The position numbers and the translations under genes are program-made. A stretch of 64,000 bases of DNA, taken from assembly GCA_021772895.1 (NCBI GenBank), contig JAJFLC010000005.1, positions 1 to 64,000 of the forward strand, written 5' to 3'. This document shows, one piece after another, positions 1-7,213 of this stretch. Each line of letters opens with the position of its first letter. Position 1 is the first letter of the stretch. This DNA is from Mariprofundaceae bacterium (GTDB lineage: Bacteria; Pseudomonadota; Zetaproteobacteria; Mariprofundales; Mariprofundaceae). Below the pieces are notes generated by a model. It had not been told where the DNA came from. It worked only from the letters and a program-made list of their open reading frames with translations, and searched no databases.

Positions 1-1247
1 TAACCCATGCGGCCATTGTGATTGGATTGCGAGTGATAGTTGCGTTCAACATTCAGACCACCGGTCGAAAAATCATTTTCTGCATGTTCTTTGTTACCCG
101 TAGCCAGACGGATCGGGTTCGGTGTCGTCTGATTGCTGTTGCGTGAACAGGCTCCACCTGGAGTAGGGGTGCCTGGCGCACCACCAGTAGGCTTACCTGG
201 CGCACCATTACCGGGGTTTGCATCCGGCCCGCCGGGGGTGGATTGTGATGGGTCTATTGGTGGTGCGGTGATTGTGATCGTTTGTGGTGAAACGCTGGCA
301 GGCTGTCCACCCATTGAACCGGAAGCTGTAAGTGAATGGCTACCGAAAGGTAATCCCGTTGTTGGGATTGAGAAAGCATAGTTACCTGGCCCATTGATGG
401 TGAGGGTTTGAGACGCACCTCCCAAATGCACAACCACACTGCCTGTGAAAGCACACGTTGCTGTGCTGCTTACATTCAATGTGCCGCTTATGGGTACACC
501 CGGTTCAACGGGTGTTGTTGCATTAAGTGTGGCCGTGATGTTGTTTGATAGAACTTGTGTAATTGCCGAGCCGGACCCTGTTCTGCCACTATTATTGGCC
601 GTTGCTGTTACACTGAAAGTCAGAGCTTGACCTTTAAGGCCACTTGCAGAAAAACCATTTGTCAAACCAAATGAGCTGAAGGGATAACTGACGATATCAC
701 CATATACTGAATAATTAAGTGATGAGGTTGTTCCATCGGGAAGAGTTAGAGTAACCACCCCACCCTGACTGACAGGCTCTTCTATATTAACTCGCCCGGT
801 AATGGTTTCGCATTCATGATATGAGGTTTTGTCCAGTACAACAGTAACTCTAGGTGTAAAATGAAAAGTACAATTCGGACGAACTAAACCTTTAAACCCC
901 CCGCAATATCGATACCATGATGTTTGGAGCATTTGCACGCCTACAGCAGTGCCTCCCGACGTACTTACCAAAGTCTCTTCTCTCGCAATACCATTCGGAT
1001 CGCATGCTATAGCACGAATTCTAGCTTGCCCTTCCGCAAAGGTTGCATGAGTTCTCACATGCGCTGGAGAGCCGCCAGGCAATGCTGAACTATAGCTGGG
1101 AGCAAAAAATGACACCTCTGTAGGAAGCCATTTCCCGTAATCTGTAATTGTACATTCTACTGCATGGAGTTGACTTGCTGAGATGAAAGCAAAAACCAGA
1201 CAGACAAACATGAAAAAATATTTTGTAAACGAAGTATAAATAGTCAT
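1..1247 (-). CDS. Secreted Rhs/YD-type protein, N-terminal part (runs off left edge)
   Basis: The frame is open from an ATG at 1247 to the window edge, about 415 codons without a stop, preceded by a GGAGAGG ribosome site about 10 nt upstream. The first ~29 residues form a Sec signal peptide (hydrophobic core FFMFVCLVFAFISA, ending LHA). The middle is Ser/Thr/Gly-rich and beta-like, with a possible Ig-like repeat (TLNVSSTATCAFTGSVVV), then a Pro/Gly-rich linker. Near the edge comes NPIRLATGNKEHAENDF, which matches the opening of the Rhs/YD-repeat core (DUF6531-like: conserved ATGNK followed by an acidic stretch). Such proteins wrap a C-terminal toxin or adhesin in a YD-repeat shell. Here the signal peptide suggests Sec export rather than type VI delivery. 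The YD repeats and C-terminus lie outside the window, so the effector is unknown. Confidence 0.75.
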   Translation of the reverse strand, partial: MTIYTSFTKYFFMFVCLVFAFISASQLHAVECTITDYGKWLPTEVSFFAPSYSSALPGGSPAHVRTHATFAEGQARIRAIACDPNGIAREETLVSTSGGTAVGVQMLQTSWYRYCGGFKGLVRPNCTFHFTPRVTVVLDKTSYHECETITGRVNIEEPVSQGGVVTLTLPDGTTSSLNYSVYGDIVSYPFSSFGLTNGFSASGLKGQALTFSVTATANNSGRTGSGSAITQVLSNNITATLNATTPVEPGVPISGTLNVSSTATCAFTGSVVVHLGGASQTLTINGPGNYAFSIPTTGLPFGSHSLTASGSMGGQPASVSPQTITITAPPIDPSQSTPGGPDANPGNGAPGKPTGGAPGTPTPGGACSRNSNQTTPNPIRLATGNKEHAENDFSTGGLNVERNYHSQSNHNGRMG

Positions 1248-1746
1248 TATGTTAAGCCCTCTCCCAAGGTGTATTAAAAAACAATTTAATCAGTCAGTGG
1301 ATGAAAAGCAAAGCTTTATTTATTTCACTAACAAAGAGGTCGTGTCGATGTGGCAGAGTAAGTTGTTGTTAATTCGTAAGCTTCCACACAACAGATGATA
1401 AGCGGGAAATGATTTTCGCCTAAACTCAGGGGCTGACTCTTTTGTTTTTCTTAACGTGAAAGATTCAGGAAATCGTGACTGAACTATGTTTTGTGAATCC
1501 CCTGCGTGCATTTTTATCAACGACTTTGTCTCGAAACAGAATAAATGGCTTTTTCGTCCAAAAATAATAATGAAATGGTGTTATGAAAGGTAATGATGAT
1601 GTTGGTATGAAACTTGTAAGGAAGGTATGAGTCCTGTTTGTGGATTCACACTAATTCTACAGGCGCAGAACAGGAAAGGATAAACGGATTTGGTAAAAGC
1701 GATGCAAGGTGATGTTGAGCAGGCATTGCTGAAATTATTAACACAG

Positions 1747-1903
1747 TAGAAAAAGGGGACGTTACCCTTTCCTGACATGGCAATTATATTTAAGGCAGGG
1801 GAGAATATTTTTGCATAATTTTGGTCTTTTTTCGATGATGATCTCAGGTGATTAAAGTAATCATTCAGAATCTGCAATCCGAGCTGTTGTATCGCCTATC
1901 TGA
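1747..1903. repeat. 157-bp direct repeat, left copy (degenerate end of the EI24 gene)
   Basis: This copy matches 2009-2165 with a constant offset of 262 bases and, by eye, two mismatches (ggcagggga versus ggcaaggaa). It includes the last ~14 codons of the EI24-like gene and sequence beyond its stop. The left copy is therefore an orphan gene end, and the right copy contains the real one. Confidence 0.9.
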
Positions 1904-2032
1904 ATAAAAGGAGACGTTACCTTTTTATCCAGCTTGCTGCGATACGGATTATTTAAATATGAATTAGCTTGATGCAAAATGCCATCCCCCTCTCCCAAGA
2001 GTTATTTTTAGAAAAAGGGGACGTTACCCTTT
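1752..2032. repeat. Three imperfect palindromes of the GGGGACGTTACCC type
   Basis: AAAGGGGACGTTACCCTTT occurs at 1752-1770 and 2014-2032. A variant, AAAAGGAGACGTTACCTTTT, lies at about 1907-1926. Each has arms AAAGG(G) and (C)CCTTT around a central ACGT. From memory, similar GGGGACGTTACCC strings accompany REP-associated (RAYT/IS200-like) elements in many proteobacteria. No transposase is visible here, so this could be a remnant. Confidence 0.55.
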
Positions 2033-2165
2033 CCTGACATGGCAATTATATTTAAGGCAAGGAAGAATATTTTTGCATAATTTTGGTCTTTTTTCGATGA
2101 TGATCTCAGGTGATTAAAGTAATCATTCAGAATCTGCAATCCGAGCTGTTGTATCGCCTATCTGA
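2009..2165. repeat. 157-bp direct repeat, right copy (contains true 3' end of EI24 gene)
   Basis: Second copy of the repeat at 1747-1903. Bases 2123-2165 are the coding 3' end of the EI24/CysZ-like gene. The unit begins with the palindrome AAAGGGGACGTTACCCTTT at 2014-2032. Confidence 0.9.
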
Positions 2166-2857
2166 GAGAAAAGCCCCACCACTGCGGCAGGTAATACCAA
2201 CAGATTTAACCCGGGGATCACCAGAAGAAACATGGCAAACCCGGTAAAGCCCATATAATACCACTTGTTTTGATCCAACTGCTCTTTGCGTGCCTGCCAC
2301 TTCCAGCCCTGGAAGGATGCAGGCGTATCCATGAATTCAAAGCTAAGCAGTTTCAGACTCGCATAACCCATCACCAGCGTGGCTGGAATCGTCCCGTAAA
2401 CAGGCACCATAAAAAACAGCCCTGCAAGCAGTGCCAAAGGCATGAATGTGAGCAAAGGCATGGTACTGTTCCAGAGTGAGTGGCCCACACTCTTCCACCA
2501 TGGCTGTGCATGCTGTTCAAGCGACACGCCTTTCAGCTTTGCGACACGCACATACAACGCATCCAACCAGGGAGAAACCGCAATGGAACCCAACGTCACA
2601 AAACTGATCATGCCGATACCCAGCGCCAAAATCATTGCAAACAGTGATAATAACCAGGCCAGAATAGTGATGTACCATGCATCCCCTGTCGGAATAAAAC
2701 GGGCGCCTATGGCGGTTGAAAGTTCAAACACACCAAAGGTCAACACACAAAACAGCACCAACAGCAGTAACATCATCCGCCAGAGCACAGTTCGCAACTC
2801 ATTTTGACTTAAAAGCAAATGAAAGCCCTTCACCAGTGCCCATGCGCCTTTAAACAT
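2123..2857 (-). CDS. EI24/CysZ-like integral membrane protein
   Basis: 244 residues, close to the usual CysZ/EI24-family length, with several long hydrophobic segments (about residues 25-48, 62-95, 130-160 and 205-235). The C-terminal segment containing IPGLNLLVLPAAVVG is the family's most recognisable motif. E. coli CysZ is a sulfate uptake protein, but the wider family has no single known substrate and no cys genes are nearby, so sulfate transport should not be assumed. The gene overlaps the upstream DUF2007 gene by 8 bases, which suggests co-transcription. Its 3' end is part of the duplicated 157-bp unit. Confidence 0.75.
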   Translation of the reverse strand: MFKGAWALVKGFHLLLSQNELRTVLWRMMLLLLVLFCVLTFGVFELSTAIGARFIPTGDAWYITILAWLLSLFAMILALGIGMISFVTLGSIAVSPWLDALYVRVAKLKGVSLEQHAQPWWKSVGHSLWNSTMPLLTFMPLALLAGLFFMVPVYGTIPATLVMGYASLKLLSFEFMDTPASFQGWKWQARKEQLDQNKWYYMGFTGFAMFLLVIPGLNLLVLPAAVVGLFSQIGDTTARIADSE

Positions 2858-3077
2858 GGGAGGAAGTGTCCCTTTCTATCTCCAAATCAATCAAGACCTG
2901 TTCCGCAAGTTCCAATTGACGCGCTTCGACCATCACACGCGGTGTGAACAGGCCTATCCCCGGCCCCATAGCAGTCGAAAATGAACCGTCAACCCGATAT
3001 TTTACGTTTTGATCATCCAGAGCATCACAGACAACCTGCAACAAAACCGGATGATCTATTTTTGTTAATAACTGCAT
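2850..3077 (-). CDS. DUF2007 (putative signal-transducing) protein
   Basis: 75 residues with a ferredoxin-like/GlnB-like alternating pattern and the typical layout of the family: an N-terminal helix (VLLQVVCDALDDQNV), a central Gly/Pro loop (GPGIGLFTPRVMV) and a C-terminal helix (LELAEQVLIDLE). The family is small and poorly characterised. It reads into the EI24-like gene with an 8-base overlap. No strong ribosome site precedes the ATG, so the start is the weakest part of this call. Confidence 0.65.
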   Translation of the reverse strand: MQLLTKIDHPVLLQVVCDALDDQNVKYRVDGSFSTAMGPGIGLFTPRVMVEARQLELAEQVLIDLEIERDTSSHV

Positions 3078-3149
3078 GCAACATACACTAACATGCTTCT
3101 ATCTTGCGTCATCCTTGACACGCTTGTGAACTCATGAACGATTGCCCTC

Positions 3150-4565
3150 ATGAAAGCAACCGAACTCCCTGTCGCACAGGAAACACTCTCTAAAATGCTG
3201 GATCAAATGATTCCGATAAACGCAGATGATGCAGACATCTATATTGAACACAGTGTAAGTGAATCGCTTGCACTGGAAGAAGGGCGTGTAAAACACGTCT
3301 CTGCCAGCACCCATCAGGGTATCGGTGCACGTGTGATCAAAGGCGAAATATCCGGTCATGCATACACGGATCGGCTGGAAGACCCCGCCTTAATGGATTG
3401 TGCACGTGCAGCACGTGCCATTGCAGAATCGGAACATAAAAATCGTTCCATCGCCATCCATTCGGACCATCCCCGGCATCAACTTTATCAGCCCGCAAAC
3501 CCTGCGATAGCGGCGAGTATGCCGGAGCGCAAAACGCTGTTGGAAAAACTCGATAGTCTGGCACGCAGCATTGATCCGAGGGTAAAACAAGTATTTGCCA
3601 ATGTATCCACCTCTTTCTCAAGCATTCACCTTGTACGCATGGATGGCACACTGCTTAACGACAACAGGCCTCTGGTCAGGCTCAACGTATCCGTGGTGGT
3701 TGAACAGAATGGGAAACGGGAAACCGGTTCAGCAGGTGGCGGTGGTCGTTTTGATCTTAGTCGACTGCTCAAGGGTGATGAGGCTGAACACCTGACCCGT
3801 GAGGCTGTCCGCCTTGCTTTGCTGAATCTTGATGCTGTTGCAGCGCCTGCTGGCCCGATGCCTGTGGTATTGGGTCCGGGCTGGCCGGGTATACTGCTGC
3901 ATGAAGCCATTGGACATGGGCTTGAGGGTGATTTTAATCGTAAAGGAAGCTCTGCCTTCTCGGGCAAAACAGGCCAACGTATTGCCTCTCCCGGTGTCAC
4001 CGTTGTTGATGATGGTTCTATCGCTGAACGACGTGGTTCAATCAACATGGATGATGAAGGCACCCCAACCCGCTGCACCACATTGATTGAGGATGGTATT
4101 CTTACATCTTATATTCAGGACAGGCAGAATGCCCGCCTGATGGGTGTGGAGCCTACTGGCAATGGCAGACGCGAATCGTATGCACACCCTGTACAGCCAC
4201 GTATGACCAACACGTTCATGCTGGCGGGCAAGGATGATCCAAAAGAGATTCTTTCCACACTCAAACACGGCCTCTACGCGGTGAACTTCGGAGGTGGTCA
4301 GGTGGATATCACCTCGGGCAAGTTTGTTTTCACTACATCCGAAGCCTATTTGGTTGAAAATGGGGAAATCAAAGCACCGGTCAAAGGAGCAACGCTGATT
4401 GGTAACGGCCCGGATGTATTAACCCGCGTATCCATGATTGGCAATGACCTTGAACTTGACCCCGGCGTTGGCACATGTGGCAAAGGTGGGCAATCGGTGC
4501 CTGTTGGTGTGGGTCAGCCAACGCTGAAAATCGATGAATTAATTGTTGGAGGAACCGAATCATGA
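3150..4565 (+). CDS. tldD: Metalloprotease TldD
   Basis: 471 residues, near the usual TldD length. The zinc site HExxxH is present as HEAIGH (H251, E252, H256), and downstream conserved stretches such as NMDDEGTPT and PTGNGRRE match the family. TldD and PmbA (TldE) form a heterodimeric cytosolic protease that degrades unfolded peptides, matures microcin B17 in E. coli and affects the CcdA antitoxin. Here tldD and pmbA overlap by 4 bases (ATGA), so both subunits are probably translated in coupled fashion; in E. coli the two genes are unlinked. Confidence 0.95.
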   Translation: MKATELPVAQETLSKMLDQMIPINADDADIYIEHSVSESLALEEGRVKHVSASTHQGIGARVIKGEISGHAYTDRLEDPALMDCARAARAIAESEHKNRSIAIHSDHPRHQLYQPANPAIAASMPERKTLLEKLDSLARSIDPRVKQVFANVSTSFSSIHLVRMDGTLLNDNRPLVRLNVSVVVEQNGKRETGSAGGGGRFDLSRLLKGDEAEHLTREAVRLALLNLDAVAAPAGPMPVVLGPGWPGILLHEAIGHGLEGDFNRKGSSAFSGKTGQRIASPGVTVVDDGSIAERRGSINMDDEGTPTRCTTLIEDGILTSYIQDRQNARLMGVEPTGNGRRESYAHPVQPRMTNTFMLAGKDDPKEILSTLKHGLYAVNFGGGQVDITSGKFVFTTSEAYLVENGEIKAPVKGATLIGNGPDVLTRVSMIGNDLELDPGVGTCGKGGQSVPVGVGQPTLKIDELIVGGTES

Positions 4566-5953
4566 GTCAGCCAACAGATGTAAAAACAGTCGATATGAAA
4601 AACATTGCCAGCCGACTTGTGGACATGGCCAAACAGGCAGGTGCAATGGATGCCGATGCACTGGCCGTCAATGATGTGGGTGAAAGCATCTGCATCCGCA
4701 ATCAAAAAATAGAGACGGTCGAACGTGAAGATTCACGTGGTATTGGTCTGCGAGCCTTTGTGAATAATGCTGATGGCCTTGCCTTTGCATCGGCTTCAAG
4801 TTCTGATTTTTCTGATGATGGTATGGCATCACTGGTGAATCAGGTCATCAGCATGGCTAAAATTTCTGCCGCTGATCCAGATGCCATGCCGCCTTCAGGC
4901 GCTGACCACCCAACCCAAAAAGCCTTGGACGCCTGGAATAAAACACATCAGATTGAATCCGAATGGACACTGGCAGCCGCCAGACAGGCGGCACTCGAAT
5001 GCGAAGAAGCCGCTCTGGATTATTCTGATAAGATACAAAATAGCGAAGGCGCAGAAGCTGACTTTGGCAGCACCCATGTAGCCTATGCCTCTGCCGATGG
5101 TTTTACAGGTGAATACCATAAATCTTCTTTGGGGCTAAGCCTTTCAGTGATCGCCGGATCCGGCGATCAGATGCAGCGTGATTATGCTTATTCCCGTGTG
5201 CAACAGGCTGCAAAGCTAAGAGCTCCACAATTGCTGGGCGAGGAAGCTGCGGAAAGAGCCATACGACGTGTCGGCGCACACAGTGTTTCAACACGGCAAA
5301 CCACTGTGGTTTTTGAACCAAGAATGGCCACTTCAATTTTGGGGCACCTGATCGGTGCGATCAATGGACGCTCTATCCTCCAAAAACGCTCGTTTTTAAC
5401 CGAAAGCAATGGTCAGGTTCTTTTCCCTGAATTTGTCCAAATCGAAGATAACCCTAATCATTTGGAAGGTTTGGGAAACAGGCTGTTTGATGGTGAGGGT
5501 ACACGTTGCAAACAAAGAACCATCATTGATGCGGGTCGCCTGACCGGTTTCTTAACCGATCGTTATGCAGCCGCACGTTTGGGCACCACACCGACCGGAA
5601 ATGCAAGGCGTGGACTAACCGGTGACACTTCGATTGGCACATCCAATCTGATCCTGCATGCAGGTGAACTAAACCCTGATGCGCTGTATCAGAAGATTGG
5701 TAATGGCGTACTGATCACCGAAATGATGGGCTTTGGTGTGAATGGGGTGACCGGCGATTATTCGCGTGGTGCAGCAGGTTTTCTGATTGAAAACGGTAAA
5801 CTGACTCAGCCAATTAACGAAATCACCATTGCCGGCAATCTGAAACAGATGTTTGCAAACATTTCTCATCTCGGTGCTGATCTGACATGGTTCGGCTCCA
5901 CTGCGGTTCCGAGCATCGCGATTGCTGATATGACGGTTGCAGGTCAGGCATAA
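4562..5953 (+). CDS. pmbA: Metalloprotease subunit PmbA/TldE
   Basis: 463 residues. The start has a strong GGAGG about 9 nt upstream inside the end of tldD, and overlaps it by 4 bases. Family features include an N-terminal IETVEREDSRGIGLR-type segment, a central GNARRG stretch and a C-terminal GVNGVTGDYSRGAAGF motif. Like other PmbA/TldE proteins it lacks the HExxxH zinc motif, consistent with the non-catalytic partner of TldD. Confidence 0.93.
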   Translation: MSQPTDVKTVDMKNIASRLVDMAKQAGAMDADALAVNDVGESICIRNQKIETVEREDSRGIGLRAFVNNADGLAFASASSSDFSDDGMASLVNQVISMAKISAADPDAMPPSGADHPTQKALDAWNKTHQIESEWTLAAARQAALECEEAALDYSDKIQNSEGAEADFGSTHVAYASADGFTGEYHKSSLGLSLSVIAGSGDQMQRDYAYSRVQQAAKLRAPQLLGEEAAERAIRRVGAHSVSTRQTTVVFEPRMATSILGHLIGAINGRSILQKRSFLTESNGQVLFPEFVQIEDNPNHLEGLGNRLFDGEGTRCKQRTIIDAGRLTGFLTDRYAAARLGTTPTGNARRGLTGDTSIGTSNLILHAGELNPDALYQKIGNGVLITEMMGFGVNGVTGDYSRGAAGFLIENGKLTQPINEITIAGNLKQMFANISHLGADLTWFGSTAVPSIAIADMTVAGQA

Positions 5954-5969
5954 CCAACAACTGGAGAAA

Positions 5970-6068
5970 ATGAACACTTCAGATCAATGCAAGATATATC
6001 GCAAAGCCGACAGACTTGCAGATGAAGGTGACAAGAAAAAAATGCAGGCAGATGCTGTATTTGTGTAA
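5970..6068 (+). CDS. Possible 32-residue small protein
   Basis: A short open frame with a ribosome-site-like TGGAG about 4 nt before its ATG sits between pmbA and the PfkB kinase. The peptide is strongly charged (KADRLADEGDKKKMQADAV) and would form one amphipathic helix. I do not recognise it. It could be a real small protein, or simply an open leader of the following gene. Confidence 0.3.
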   Translation: MNTSDQCKIYRKADRLADEGDKKKMQADAVFV

Positions 6069-6088
6069 AAATAACGAGGTGAACAAAG

Positions 6089-7072
6089 ATGAGTTATGAT
6101 GTTTATGGCGTAGGCAATGCGATTATGGATTTACAGGTTCGCTGTGATGATACTTTTTTAACTTCCAATGCGATTGAAAAAGGCATCATGACCCTGACTG
6201 ATCCAGAGCGGCAGGAAGTGATTCTGGATGCATTGGCTGATCATACGATTCACTACTGTTCCGGTGGTTCAGCAGCCAATACCATCGTTGGCATTGCAGA
6301 TATGGGTGGCAAGGCTGCCTATGCAGGCAAAACCGGCAACGATACCTTTGGCAAACAATATATTGATGAGATGCGCAAACTTGGCATTGCCATTGAAGTT
6401 GCTTCCGAAGACGGCACAAGTGGTACCTGTGTGGTACTCATCACGCCTGATGCACAGCGCACCATGCTGACCCATCTGGGCATTTCAGGCTCTCTTTGCG
6501 CAAGTGACATTCAGGCTGAGGAAATTGCCAAGGCCAGGTATGTTTATGTTGAAGGTTACCTCTTTGCAGGTGATGTCACCAAAGCCGCAGCTTACAAAGC
6601 GATTGAACTGGCAAAAGCGCATGGTGTGAAAGTGGCACTAACCATATCAGACCCATTTCTGATCGATATTTGCCGTGATGAATTTCAAGCACTGATTGAA
6701 GGGCCTGTTGATCTGCTTTTCTGCAACGAAGATGAAGCAAAATCACTGACAGGCCTTGATGACCCGATCGAGTGTGCCCATGAAATTCATAAACATTGCG
6801 AAAATGTAGCCCTGACACTCGGGAAAAATGGCTCCATTCTTATGCATCAGGGCGAGCTGATTGCCGTTGAAGGGGTTGATGTTGAAGCCATCGATACAAC
6901 CGGTGCCGGTGACATGTATGCAGCCGGTGTACTCTATGGGATAACCAATGGCCTGACGTGGAAACAGGCGGGTCACCTTGGCAGCCATGCAGCAGCACAT
7001 ATTGTTTCGCAACTTGGTGCCAGATTACCAAACAAACTGAATCATGAGGCGATTGAAAAACTACTCAGTTAA
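6089..7072 (+). CDS. PfkB-family carbohydrate/nucleoside kinase (adenosine-kinase-like)
   Basis: 327 residues. The N-terminal PfkB signature is in [20 protein letters not shown] and the C-terminal one is [14 protein letters not shown], whose Asp is the catalytic base and whose GAGD forms the anion hole. The opening [12 protein letters not shown] resembles bacterial adenosine-kinase-like members. The family phosphorylates sugars or nucleosides with ATP in the cytosol; the exact substrate cannot be read from sequence. The start is supported by GAGGTG about 9 nt upstream. It ends before a long hairpin shared with the convergent kinase gene. Confidence 0.85.
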   Translation: MSYDVYGVGNAIMDLQVRCDDTFLTSNAIEKGIMTLTDPERQEVILDALADHTIHYCSGGSAANTIVGIADMGGKAAYAGKTGNDTFGKQYIDEMRKLGIAIEVASEDGTSGTCVVLITPDAQRTMLTHLGISGSLCASDIQAEEIAKARYVYVEGYLFAGDVTKAAAYKAIELAKAHGVKVALTISDPFLIDICRDEFQALIEGPVDLLFCNEDEAKSLTGLDDPIECAHEIHKHCENVALTLGKNGSILMHQGELIAVEGVDVEAIDTTGAGDMYAAGVLYGITNGLTWKQAGHLGSHAAAHIVSQLGARLPNKLNHEAIEKLLS

Positions 7073-7084
7073 TAATATAGACGG

Positions 7085-7122
7085 CACATACAATTGACCC
7101 CGCAAACGGTCAATTGTATGTG
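7085..7122. terminator. Long perfect hairpin between convergent genes
   Basis: Arms 7085-7099 and 7108-7122 are perfectly complementary over 15 bp (CACATACAATTGACC) with an 8-nt loop. GACG/CGTC extends the stem after small bulges. No clear T-run follows on either strand, so it is a hairpin between convergent genes that may terminate or stabilise mRNA, not a textbook intrinsic terminator. Confidence 0.6.
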
Positions 7123-7213
7123 TGCGTCAAAATCACATATAAAATTCGAACACTGAAAAAAACATGCAAGTATTTATTCAACGCTCCTTTAAAAGGAACA
7201 AAAAACCAATGAA

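Larger units (their letters stand above)
1248..2122. other. Gene-poor stretch between the Rhs-like gene and the EI24 gene
   Basis: About 875 bases hold no convincing gene; the short open frames lack ribosome sites and protein-like composition. It does hold a 157-bp direct duplication and three copies of an imperfect palindrome, annotated separately. A 12-nt string, CTTGGGAGAGGG, read on the minus strand, occurs both as the ribosome site of the Rhs-like gene (near 1260) and again near 1990-2001. This hints that upstream sequence was copied here. Confidence 0.5.

Noticed and set aside
1581-1877. 98-codon open frame on the minus strand
   Set aside because: No ribosome site and no protein-like composition; it runs through the duplicated non-coding unit.
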